In this document: positions 16,538 to 25,300 of the stretch, in pieces | Numbering within the stretch: position 1 is the stretch's first letter | How the letters are laid out: every line of letters begins with the position of its first letter | Source: a virus | Reading direction: 5' to 3' (one strand) | IMG/VR virus record: IMGVR_UViG_3300042351_000704 | Span: 1 to 64,000 of that record | DNA length: 64,000 nucleotides | Made by a program: the position numbers and the translations under genes | The notes under the pieces: generated by a model | Databases searched by the model: none | Told to the model about the DNA's origin: nothing | Seen by the model: only the letters and a program-made list of their open reading frames with translations

Positions 16538-17236
16538 ATGACAAATGCTCTCCTACAGATAAAGATTAAGCAACGGCTCAACAAGCTGGCTTCTATGGAC
16601 TATGATAACATAGAGTGTTGGCAGATCCAGGAAGCGTTTAACAAAGCGCAACTGGAATGGATCCGCAAGCAGATGTACGGAATCAACATCCGTAAAGAAG
16701 GCACCGAGCAGTCTACCGGACTAATCGATGACTTACGTATCCTGCTGAAAAGCGTTAGCCCGCAACCGATCAACAAAAAAACATTTGCTGAAGTGACGCT
16801 GCCTGCAGATTACATGTACTACGTAAGAACAGACGTACATGCTAAATCAGATTGCTGCCCGGAGAGACGCATGACTGTTTATGAAGTAGAAGAAGCCAAT
16901 ATGGGTTTACTGCTTACTTCTGATACAAAAGGACCCAGCTGGGAATGGGCGGAAACGCTTAGCACCCTGGTAGGAGATAAGCTCAGGGTGTATACCAATG
17001 ATGAGTTTACAATTACTTCCCTGGATCTTTTATACTACCGTAAACCAGCCTATGTAGCTTTTAACGGATGCGTGGATCCAAGCACAGGAACTGTAAATAC
17101 CAGAGATGTTGTCTGTGAATTTAAAGATGACATTGCAGAAATCTTGGTAGATGAAGCAGCTTCGATCCTGGCAGGAGACATTGAAAGTCTAACACAATAT
17201 CAAAGACTTACTCAAGAAGTACAAAACAATAGCTAA
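16538..17236 (+). CDS. Head-tail connector / ring protein-like (232 aa)
   Basis: An N-terminal helical segment (LLQIKIKQRLNKL...WQIQEAFNKAQLEWIRKQM) is followed by a beta-rich core and a final helix with EFKDDIAEILVDEAASILAGDIESLTQY. This order and the last motif are typical of the adaptor/ring proteins that attach under the portal in crAss-like and other podovirus-type virions. A gene of similar size and style occurs at 39957. Assignment is by resemblance and position. Confidence 0.6.
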   Translation: MTNALLQIKIKQRLNKLASMDYDNIECWQIQEAFNKAQLEWIRKQMYGINIRKEGTEQSTGLIDDLRILLKSVSPQPINKKTFAEVTLPADYMYYVRTDVHAKSDCCPERRMTVYEVEEANMGLLLTSDTKGPSWEWAETLSTLVGDKLRVYTNDEFTITSLDLLYYRKPAYVAFNGCVDPSTGTVNTRDVVCEFKDDIAEILVDEAASILAGDIESLTQYQRLTQEVQNNS

Positions 17237-17238
17237 CA

Positions 17239-17655
17239 ATGGCCCTAGTAAAATTACAAAGACCAGGTGCTGATTCACTGGATACAAAGACAGCAGCTTG
17301 TGTAACAGAGTTGATGAACTCAGCTTTTAGTTTTCATAAGCTACATTTAAAAATAACCGGGGCTGGATCTTATGCTGCTCACAAAGCGCTGAATGAAGCC
17401 TACGATGCCATGCCTGGTCACGCAGATGCACTGGCAGAAGGATACCAGGGTGCAGTTGAAAAGTTGCTGGATGTAAAAGAAACAGCACCAAGAACCCTGA
17501 ACACCGTAGAAGAAGGTCTTGCTTACCTGCGTGAAATTAAAGAGATGGTAATTAGCCTGCAAGCCATCATGCCGCACACAGAGATTGTGAACGACCTGGA
17601 CAACGTAAAAAGTACGATCAACAGCATTAAGTATAAGCTGTTGTTCCTTAAATAA
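17239..17655 (+). CDS. Dps/ferritin-like four-helix protein in the head module
   Basis: 138 aa, all helical. The segment FHKLHLKITGAGSYAAHKAL...HADALAEGYQG matches the Dps core: His36, His48, Asp63 and Glu67, with spacings of 12, 15 and 4. These are the spacings of the ferroxidase residues in E. coli Dps (His51, His63, Asp78, Glu82); the second Dps Asp (67) is Asn52 here. Dps proteins oxidise and store iron and compact DNA; the native assembly is a dodecamer. I also recall a phage family of this kind under the name DUF5856. The gene sits 2 nt after the connector gene and before an abundant structural gene, so a virion or assembly role is possible. A structural, non-enzymatic role is the alternative. 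Confidence 0.65.
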   Translation: MALVKLQRPGADSLDTKTAACVTELMNSAFSFHKLHLKITGAGSYAAHKALNEAYDAMPGHADALAEGYQGAVEKLLDVKETAPRTLNTVEEGLAYLREIKEMVISLQAIMPHTEIVNDLDNVKSTINSIKYKLLFLK

Positions 17656-17665
17656 CTGTTTTTTT

Positions 17666-17695
17666 ATTTATTAACCCCAAAATCTAATACCTATG
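17666..17695 (+). promoter_or_regulatory. Second copy of the capsid-type leader
   Basis: TTATTAACCCC at 17668-17678, then AAAATCTAATACCTATG, aligns with the leader of the capsid gene at 13568-13603 with few differences. No Shine-Dalgarno sequence is seen. See the separate finding. Confidence 0.45.
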
Positions 17696-19042
17696 TATTT
17701 TCCACATGCGTTTAGAAAGTCGTTCCTACCTGCTAGTACGACTTTAAGAACATCAGGAACTACTGCCGCTTTAACAGCTGGTCAGGTAGGTTTCTTCGAT
17801 GCAAAGACTTTTGCAGCCTTATCAACAGGTGCAAACAGTCCGTTTATCCTGGCTCAAGGTTCTTACTTTGCTGCTGACAAAATTGGCCCCGTACACGGTG
17901 GTTACAAAGAGTCTGTTAAGTCTAAAGTAATCAACCCTAAGTACATCAGCCGTTTGATCAAAGTAAGCGGTAAAGCTTCTAAGAACCAAATCGTTAAGAT
18001 TGACGCTTCTGCTTGTGCAGGTGTTACTTGTGACAGCACTTTCCGTCTTCGTCTTGACGTTAAAGGTTCTCCAGCTTTACGTTTCTTAAGCCACAACCTT
18101 TACAAGACTTTAGATGCTTACAGCGGATGTTGTGATGTATCTAAGAGTGCTGTTGACCAGGCTGTGATCCTTTTGAAATGGGCAGACCAAATCAATGAAG
18201 CTCCTTTATTGAAAGATTTCATCCAAGCTAAAGTATGGTTAGAAACTACAGCTTCTGTAGCTATCGATCCTACTGCTGGTTTAGCTGTTATCTCTGTAGC
18301 TAATGCTGATGCAGCATTGTTTCAACCTGGTGAAAAAGTAGTTCATTCTTCTTTAGCTCCAAACAGCTTAGTTTTATTAGTTGGTGCTGCTGATTCAGCT
18401 AGTTCTGGTAATACAAGAATTACTCTTACTCAGAATGCTGTAAGTTCAACTAACGGTAATGCTGCTATTTTTAGTGCACAAACTACTGCTGGTTACACTC
18501 CTGCTACAACAAGCCTTGGATCTGTAAATGTTCACATGGACATTATCACAGCTTATGTGGACACTACATTCGGTACATGTACTTTTACTCCTACCGATAA
18601 GTATGATTTAGAGCCGTTGTTTGTGTATGCTTCTATCGTAGACGAGTCTGGTGACCCATGTGCTACAACTTGTTTCAGTTTCTCTGAAGTACAGGCTCCT
18701 GTACAAGCTTCAGGTGTTGGTGAAACAGTTCTGCGTGAGTTGATCTTAGATGGTCGTTACTTACAGAATGCTTATCCTGACAGCAGCCGTGTAGACAGCC
18801 TGCGTATGCGTGAGATCGAAGCTGATCCAGCTTTAGCTACCGTAAACCGTAGTGGTCTGTATGATCAAGTATTGATCCTGCACAATGTTCCACGTTTCAA
18901 CAACCCAACAAGCACATTTGACAATGATCAGTACTTGTTAGTAGTTCACGTACCAGCTGGTACTAGCACTGTTAGCATCACTGACTTCGTAAGAGATGCT
19001 TGTACAGCGGCAAACAACGCGGTAACTCTGGAGACTTACTAA
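17693..19042 (+). CDS. Abundant virion structural protein (449 aa)
   Basis: No family is assigned. Codon use is as strongly biased as in the capsid gene and the two share a leader, so high expression is likely. The frame has a conserved-looking N- and C-part and a Ser/Ala/Thr-rich, Ig-like insertion at about residues 195-275 (EKVVHSSLAPNSLVLLVG region) that reads as an added surface domain. Candidates by position are capsid decoration, tail tube or tail sheath; the sequence does not decide. A strong terminator follows at 19068. Confidence 0.6.
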   Translation: MYFPHAFRKSFLPASTTLRTSGTTAALTAGQVGFFDAKTFAALSTGANSPFILAQGSYFAADKIGPVHGGYKESVKSKVINPKYISRLIKVSGKASKNQIVKIDASACAGVTCDSTFRLRLDVKGSPALRFLSHNLYKTLDAYSGCCDVSKSAVDQAVILLKWADQINEAPLLKDFIQAKVWLETTASVAIDPTAGLAVISVANADAALFQPGEKVVHSSLAPNSLVLLVGAADSASSGNTRITLTQNAVSSTNGNAAIFSAQTTAGYTPATTSLGSVNVHMDIITAYVDTTFGTCTFTPTDKYDLEPLFVYASIVDESGDPCATTCFSFSEVQAPVQASGVGETVLRELILDGRYLQNAYPDSSRVDSLRMREIEADPALATVNRSGLYDQVLILHNVPRFNNPTSTFDNDQYLLVVHVPAGTSTVSITDFVRDACTAANNAVTLETY

Positions 19043-19067
19043 GTCTACCTATAACGTTCCTTAAAAG

Positions 19068-19100
19068 AGGGAGTGGTCTATATGGACCCTCCCTTTTTTA
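19068..19100 (+). terminator. Rho-independent terminator
   Basis: AGGGAG-T-GGTC, loop TATATG, then GACC and CTCCCT, followed by TTTTTT. The stem is about 10 bp and G/C-rich. It closes the capsid transcription unit. Confidence 0.85.
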
Positions 19101-19122
19101 TTTTGGTAAAGTGCCTGAAAAA

Positions 19123-19148
19123 TGTTATATTATTTATGAGTAGTATAC
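19123..19148 (+). promoter_or_regulatory. Promoter-like element upstream of gene 19185
   Basis: GTTATATTATTTATGAGTAG resembles the TATATTAT..TGTAGA element but has ATGAGTAG in place of TGTAGA. It directly follows the 19068 terminator, so a new transcript is expected here. Confidence 0.4.
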
Positions 19149-19184
19149 TCATTTTACCCTCCAAAACTTCATAAGTTTAATCCG

Positions 19185-19739
19185 ATGGCCCAGAAACACC
19201 AGTTAAGTTTAGAGCTGCCTGATACCAATAATATCAGGGTAATGCGTTTATTTGATACCAGCTTGTATGCTGAAGGGTTGCCTGTGGATTGTGGAACCCT
19301 TTCTATTACTTCTCCAGGCTTTAACCTGCCTGTAAATATTGAAGTGCTTCCTGGCTTTAATACAGTGCTTACTGCCTGTACGCTGGGACTTCAAACCACT
19401 GGTTGCCAGGACGCGTCCCAGCCTTTACCAGATGGTATCTATACTATCCGTTATTCCGTATCTCCAGCCAGCAGTGTCTTTGTAGAATACCAGCATCTTC
19501 GTGTTACCCAAACAGCTAACCGTTACTTCAACCTCCTGGGAGAGTTGGAACTGGGAACATGTGAGCCGGATGCAGATTTAAAAGAACAGCTTTCTGAGCT
19601 GAGACTTATCAAGAGTTTTATTGATGCAGCCAAAGCCAAAGTGGAGTATGCACATGATCCTGAATCAGGTATGATGCTTTTGGTGTACGCCAAAAAAAGA
19701 CTGGACAAACTAACCAGTAATAAATGTAATCACTGCTAA
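19185..19739 (+). CDS. Putative tail/baseplate structural protein (184 aa)
   Basis: The N-terminal two thirds are beta-rich (LSLELPDTNNIRVMRLFD, DGIYTIRYSVSP, SVFVEYQHLRVT). The C-terminus is a helical segment ending in NKCNHC. I recall similar proteins in Bacteroidota phages next to fibre genes, but no function is established. It starts the fibre transcription unit. Confidence 0.6.
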   Translation: MAQKHQLSLELPDTNNIRVMRLFDTSLYAEGLPVDCGTLSITSPGFNLPVNIEVLPGFNTVLTACTLGLQTTGCQDASQPLPDGIYTIRYSVSPASSVFVEYQHLRVTQTANRYFNLLGELELGTCEPDADLKEQLSELRLIKSFIDAAKAKVEYAHDPESGMMLLVYAKKRLDKLTSNKCNHC

Positions 19740-19759
19740 TAACCAACAAAAACCAACCT

Positions 19760-19945
19760 ATGAGAACCTGCACAAACTGCGGTAAAGAAATTACCTGTGG
19801 CTGCCAGGACAGAACTGCTTCTAACGGCACAAGGGTGTGCAGCAGTTGTCTGGCTTTTTACGAGCAAATGCTTGTACAAAAAGCAATCGAAGCCTCTAAC
19901 CCCCAATACTATTCCTCTAATCCTGATGAGAACATTATTACCTAA
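19760..19945 (+). CDS. Small zinc-ribbon-like protein (61 aa)
   Basis: Cys-x2-Cys (TCTNCGK), then CGC, then CSSC within the first 30 residues form a likely zinc ribbon; the rest is helical. The start follows CAAAAACCAACCTATG. Its end overlaps the next start by 20 nt. Function unknown; zinc-ribbon proteins of this size often bind nucleic acid or act in assembly. Confidence 0.6.
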   Translation: MRTCTNCGKEITCGCQDRTASNGTRVCSSCLAFYEQMLVQKAIEASNPQYYSSNPDENIIT

Positions 19946-20519
19946 TAAAAAGAAGCATTACAAAAACTTTGCTGACGGTGTATTCCGCCAGTACATGAAG
20001 ATGCGTTATGGTATAGACTCTTGCAAATCAGATGTAGACCTGGATCTGCTCAGCATCCGTAAGGACCTGGTAGACTGGGAAGCAGCTGAAGATGCAGGTG
20101 CATTATCTGATACTACGATTCAGTACAAAACCTGGCTGGGTGTCACCTACGATGACGTGCTTTATTCTAAAGGAGGTGTAGGTTTTATAAGCAGCCAGCA
20201 GCGTGTTGGTCCTTCTATGGGACTGAACTATGTTAGTCAAAACATTAATCAGAATATTATTGAGGTGAATACTGGTGGATGTATCACACGTATCAACCTG
20301 AATCCATCTATCGTGGTTAACCAGAACAGTTCGTTTGTGTTTACACAATCAACACCATCTACAGTGTGGGATATTCAACATAACATGAACCTTATTCCAA
20401 ATGTAACCAGTGAAGATGCGACAGGTACTGATATCGTAGGTATCATAGACGTGATTGATAACAACAGACTCAAAGTATATTTTAATCAACCGGTTGCCGG
20501 AAAAGCATACTTATCATAA
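19926..20519 (+). CDS. Putative baseplate/fibre-base protein (197 aa)
   Basis: The frame is open from 19797, but the ATG at 19926 is preferred because the preceding stretch overlaps the zinc-ribbon gene and looks like shadow coding. The C-terminal 65 residues (FVFTQSTPSTVWDIQHNMNLIPNVTSEDATG...GKAYLS) form a small beta module that recurs at the ends of the next two proteins. This kind of W-x-I/V-x-H-x-L/M..P-x-V module is common in phage fibre-attachment proteins. The stop overlaps the next ATG by 1 nt. Confidence 0.6.
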   Translation: MRTLLPNKKKHYKNFADGVFRQYMKMRYGIDSCKSDVDLDLLSIRKDLVDWEAAEDAGALSDTTIQYKTWLGVTYDDVLYSKGGVGFISSQQRVGPSMGLNYVSQNINQNIIEVNTGGCITRINLNPSIVVNQNSSFVFTQSTPSTVWDIQHNMNLIPNVTSEDATGTDIVGIIDVIDNNRLKVYFNQPVAGKAYLS

Positions 20520-21067
20520 TGGCATTACCCCCAGGACAGCCGACATCGGTAGCATACTATCATGACATTAACCTGATTAAAAACCAGTTGATTAATGCAA
20601 AGCTTCACCCGGTTTCTACTGTGGAGCGTACAGCCCTTGCATCTACACTTAACTCAAATGACCAGGGGCTTATTGTATATGATAAGGATATTACTGTTTT
20701 CTATGTCTGGGATGGTAATGAATTTAGACCAATAGGTCTTACAGATGCAGAAATAGATATGCTGTATGAGGCTTTTGACCGATCTGTAATGGAAATAGAT
20801 GTTATCTCTACTCAAACAGAAAGAACAGTAAAGCTTACTTATAGAGACGACACATTTATACAAGACAGTTTTACATACGCATATATCCATACGCAAAATT
20901 CACCATCTGCTACCTGGGTAGTAAATCATGGGCTTGGAAAGTATCCATCTGTAACAATAGTTGATAGTGCAGAAGAAGAGGTGATAGGAGAAGTGATTTA
21001 CACTAACAGCAATACATTAACCGTAAAGTTCACCGCTGCGTTCAGTGGAAAGGCTTATATAAACTAA
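20519..21067 (+). CDS. Putative baseplate/fibre-base protein (182 aa)
   Basis: The N-terminus (YYHDINLIKNQLINAKLHPVS) resembles the starts of phage tail-fibre adaptor proteins. A middle part has DQGLIVYDKDITVFYVWDGNEFRPIG, the Y/W-D-G-x-x-W type beta hairpin of fibre bases. The C-terminal module ATWVVNHGLGKYPSVTIVDS...GKAYIN matches the one ending gene 19926. Probably part of the fibre attachment complex. Confidence 0.65.
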   Translation: MALPPGQPTSVAYYHDINLIKNQLINAKLHPVSTVERTALASTLNSNDQGLIVYDKDITVFYVWDGNEFRPIGLTDAEIDMLYEAFDRSVMEIDVISTQTERTVKLTYRDDTFIQDSFTYAYIHTQNSPSATWVVNHGLGKYPSVTIVDSAEEEVIGEVIYTNSNTLTVKFTAAFSGKAYIN

Positions 21068-21088
21068 ACTTATAAACAACCCCAACCT

Positions 21089-22303
21089 ATGGCAAAAAAG
21101 TTTTTAACTAACCTGGACCTCGCCAAAAATCAGATTCTGAACGTAGCGTTACAGAACTTGGCCACGGCTCCAACCTCTCCTGTAACAGGACAAATTTATT
21201 ACAACACGGCTGACGCCAGAGTTTACTTCTGGGATAGTGCAGCGTGGGTTGACATGTCAGGTGACATCCAGGATGTACTGGGTGGAGCTGGCTTAACAGC
21301 GTCTACATCTGGTAATGGTGACGTAATCACCCTGGATGTAAATGTAGATAACGCTACAATCGAGATCAACGCAGACACCCTGCGCATTAAAGATCTTGGT
21401 GTTACTACAGCAAAACTAGCTGACTCTGCAGTGACCACTGTAAAGATCAATGCTAACGCAGTAACCTTTGCTAAGTTACAACAACTGGCTTCAATGACTA
21501 TTATTGGTAACGTCACTGGCTCTACAGCAAATGCTGCTGAAGTGAGTGTTATTACCGATGGAACATTAGCTACTGCTTCTAATGCCAACATTCCTACATC
21601 TACTGCAGTGAAGACTTACGTAGATGCTCAGATTGGTGCTCTTGGAAATTTAGAAGGAGCCTGGGATGCGTCTACTGGTTCTTTTCCTGTAGGTTCAAGT
21701 CCGGTTGTTGGTACTAAAAAAGGTGACTACTGGTATGTATCAGTTGCTGGTACAGTGGGTGGTATACCTTTTAACGTAGGTGATGTATTGATTGCACTGG
21801 TAAACACTGCTTCAACAACTACATACGCAGCTAACTGGACTTCTTTAGAGGTTAACCGTGACCAGGCTACTACAACTGTACTGGGTCTTGTATTTATTGC
21901 TACACAAACAGAAGTAAATACCGGTACTGATTCAGTTAAAGCCGTGACTCCTGCAACACTTGCTGGTCGTACTGCTACTGAAACAAGAACGGGTATTGCA
22001 GCAATTGCTACTCAGGCTGATACTAACACTGGTACAGATGATACAGAGATTGTTACTCCGCTGAAATTAAAGACCAACCTTGCTACATATAAACATTCAG
22101 CAAACGTTGTGGTAACTACAGCAGGTAACTACACTGTGACACACAACTTGGGTACGACAGATGTAATGGTTAGAGTTTCTGATACAAGCAATAATGAACT
22201 TGTAGTATGTGATGTAACCATCACTTCTGCAAATGTAACAACACTTGCTTTTTCTGGATCTCCTATTGCAGGTACTTACCGAGTTGTTGTGAGTTCACTC
22301 TAA
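21089..22303 (+). CDS. Tail fibre protein (404 aa)
   Basis: It starts with KKFLTNLDLAKNQILNVALQ and then APTSPVTGQIYYNTADARVYFW, a fibre N-terminal module found in many phages. The middle is a repetitive Thr/Ala/Val beta part (TTAKLADSAVTTVKINANAVTFAKL). The C-terminal module YTVTHNLGTTDVMVRVSD...GTYRVVVSSL is a third variant of the module ending genes 19926 and 20519. It lies before the first giant fibre and may join it to the baseplate. The leader is AACCCCAACCTATGG. Confidence 0.75.
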   Translation: MAKKFLTNLDLAKNQILNVALQNLATAPTSPVTGQIYYNTADARVYFWDSAAWVDMSGDIQDVLGGAGLTASTSGNGDVITLDVNVDNATIEINADTLRIKDLGVTTAKLADSAVTTVKINANAVTFAKLQQLASMTIIGNVTGSTANAAEVSVITDGTLATASNANIPTSTAVKTYVDAQIGALGNLEGAWDASTGSFPVGSSPVVGTKKGDYWYVSVAGTVGGIPFNVGDVLIALVNTASTTTYAANWTSLEVNRDQATTTVLGLVFIATQTEVNTGTDSVKAVTPATLAGRTATETRTGIAAIATQADTNTGTDDTEIVTPLKLKTNLATYKHSANVVVTTAGNYTVTHNLGTTDVMVRVSDTSNNELVVCDVTITSANVTTLAFSGSPIAGTYRVVVSSL

Positions 22304-22315
22304 TAAATCTTATTA

Positions 22316-25300
22316 ATGAAGTTTCTTTCTGATATTTTAGCTAGAGCTGGCTTGGTAGTAGAAGGTGTGGTTACGTTGAACAACGTAGCCAATGCTACTA
22401 TTGATACAGACAAATTTTTAACAGTTGACTCCGGTGTGGTTAAATTCCGCACTGGAGCTCAGTTGTTGTCAGACATTGGCGGGCAGTCTTTGCTCACAAA
22501 CCCAGTTACCGGCACAGGTACAAGTGGACAGGTAGCTTACTTTAATGGTACTACAAGTTTAACAAGTTCTGCAACTTTTGCTTTTACACCTACATCACAG
22601 TTATTAGTTAATAATAGTGTTACGGCTGCATCTGCAATAGCAAGAGGTACTAACCTTACTCCTACATTAACGGCATCTGCTAATAGTGATGTTCTTGTGG
22701 GATTGGATATAAATCCAACGTTTAGTAATGGTGCTTTTACGGGGGTGAGTAATGTTGGGTTGAGAACACAATCCATATTAGTTGGCACTTCAATAATTAC
22801 AGGGGTTACTGATGCTGTTCAAGTTAAATTATCAAATGCAATAGTATCACTACAAAATACAACAGCTACAAATTATGCAGGTGTTAATATGTATGACGAT
22901 AGTAATACATTAGCAGGAAGTTTTGCAATTGGTGGTACTGCAGCGTCAGTACCTTCGCTTGCAGGTAATTTCTTATTTGGAGCAAGAAGAGCTGCAGGTA
23001 GAACAATAATTGTAGGTGGTGCAAGTGCTACTCAATTAGCTACAATGTTTTCTACTGGTAACTTCCTTATACAAAATTCAGGTACACACACAGACGCAGG
23101 TTTCCGTCTTGACGTTAATGGTACTGCAAGAGTACAGGGGGTTATTACAGGTAGTGTAAATGGTGGTAGTTTAATTTTGGGTACTGCAAGTTCAAATAGT
23201 CCTGCAATAACTATTACAGGTTATTATGTAGGTAATGGTGCAATTAATATAACTACTACTAATCCAAGGTCTTTCAATTCTGTTATAGGTGGACAAGGTA
23301 ATGGTATTGTACTCACGTATAATGGGGTTGCCCAAGGTCAAGGTGGAACTAATACTTACTTTATTGCATCAGGAAATATAAATCTTACTGATGGTGCTAT
23401 TGATTTAAATGGATTTAATTTTAGTCCTACAATAGTTAGTGCAACAGGTGCTACTATAAAAGCATTTTCAAGTGGGTTATCTGCTGCAACTAATCGTTGG
23501 AACTTATTTATGAGCGGGTCTGCTTCTAATTATTTAGAAGGCGATACTGCAATAGGAACTATCACATTAGGTACTGCAACTAAGTTCACATTAGGTGGCT
23601 CAGAAACGGCATCCTCTGCCATAGCAAGAGGTGGATTAATAAACACTACCTTAGTAGCAGCAGCAAACAATGATGTATTAGTAGGATTAGATATTAACCC
23701 TACGTTTACTAATGGTGCGTTTACGGGGGTGCAGAATATTGCATTAAGAACAGTTGGTTCAGGTAGAATAGATTTTAATAATTTATTAAAAATTTTACCT
23801 AATGGAGGAGCAGGAGGTAATGCATATATTTATACTGAAGGTTCTTCTGTGTTAATTATACAAGGACAATTAGGAACAAATATTGGATGGAATAATAATG
23901 CAAATACAACTTGGTCGACTACTATAGGAAATGGAGCGTCAAGAACTGCAATTCTTGGTTTATTTAAAAGTGATAATGTAGAGATTGGTAGAGTATTTAA
24001 TACAGGAAACGTATTATTACAAAATGGAGGTACATTCACAGACGCAGGCTTTAGGTTAGATGTAAATGGTACTGCAAGAGTAAGTGGTGCTGCTACTTTA
24101 TCTAATTTAGCAGGTACAGGTACAAGAATGGTTGTTGCTGATGCAAATGGATTATTATCTACCCAAGCAATTGCTAGTGGTGCAGTAACAGGGACAGGTA
24201 CAACCAACTATATACCTAAGTTTACTAGTTCTAGTTCTATTGGTAACAGTATAATATTTGATGACGGAAACTGTATTGGTATCAATACATCTTCTCCGTA
24301 TAGTGCATCTCAGTTTAAGCTGGATGTAAACGGTGGTTTTATTGTTAAAAACACCTCGGGAGTTAACGCTCAGTTTGTAATGATTAACTCAGACCCTGCT
24401 GCGGGAGGGAATAACGCGTTTTTTGTACAGACTGTTGGAGGTGCAACTACAACTACCTGGGCACAGATTCAAACATATTATGGTACTTCAATAGCAGCCG
24501 GAGCATTAAGACTGCAGCCAGCAGGTGGTCAGATCTTAGTGGGGACAACGACAGCTTCAGCATTTACAGTTGATCTAAACGGTACATTAAGAGTTTCGAG
24601 TCAGTTGACTTTAGGATCTACTATAACAAACGGAACATTTACTTACACTTTACCAGGTGCTACCGGCACCCTGGCTCTTACAAGTGATATTACTACAGCT
24701 GTAGCTAACTTGGTTGCATCTGCACCAGCTGCCCTTGATACATTAAACGAACTTGCTGCTGCTTTAGGTAATGATGCTGCTTTCTCTACAACTGTAACTA
24801 CTGCTTTAGGTAATAGATTACGTATAGATACTGCATCTCAAGGATTAACAGGAACTCAACAAAGTAATGGTCGTACTAACTTAGGGCTAGGTTCGTTATC
24901 TATTTTGTCTTCTATAGGAAATGCTAATATAACCGATCTTGCTTATTCTAAACTTACAGGTGTTCCAAGTACATTTCCTCCTTCAGCTCACACGCACGTG
25001 TGGACTGATATTACAGATAGACCTACTAACTTAAGTGCATTTACAAACGGACCTGGTTACATAACATCTTCTTCTTTATCTTCTTACGTTCCGTACACTG
25101 GTGCTACAACCAATGTAAACCTTGGAAACAATACTTTATCTGTAGGTTTTATAAACATTCTGGGTAGTGCACTGGGAGCTGCTGGTTATTTAGGACTTAG
25201 ACAAAATGCTAGTATTATATATGCAGGTAGTGGTTATACAAGTATAGTTGCAGAAGATAAAACTTTTCTGTCTATACAGTTTGACCAGGACGGAGGAACT

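Noticed and set aside
17693-19042. Tail sheath identity for the 449-aa protein
   Set aside because: Position and abundance would allow it, but no sheath-type sequence feature is visible and the neighbouring connector proteins suggest a short-tailed virion.
19797-19925. Upstream extension of the gene at 19926
   Set aside because: It overlaps the zinc-ribbon gene for its whole length, and its sequence is atypical. The ATG at 19926 suits the family-like part.
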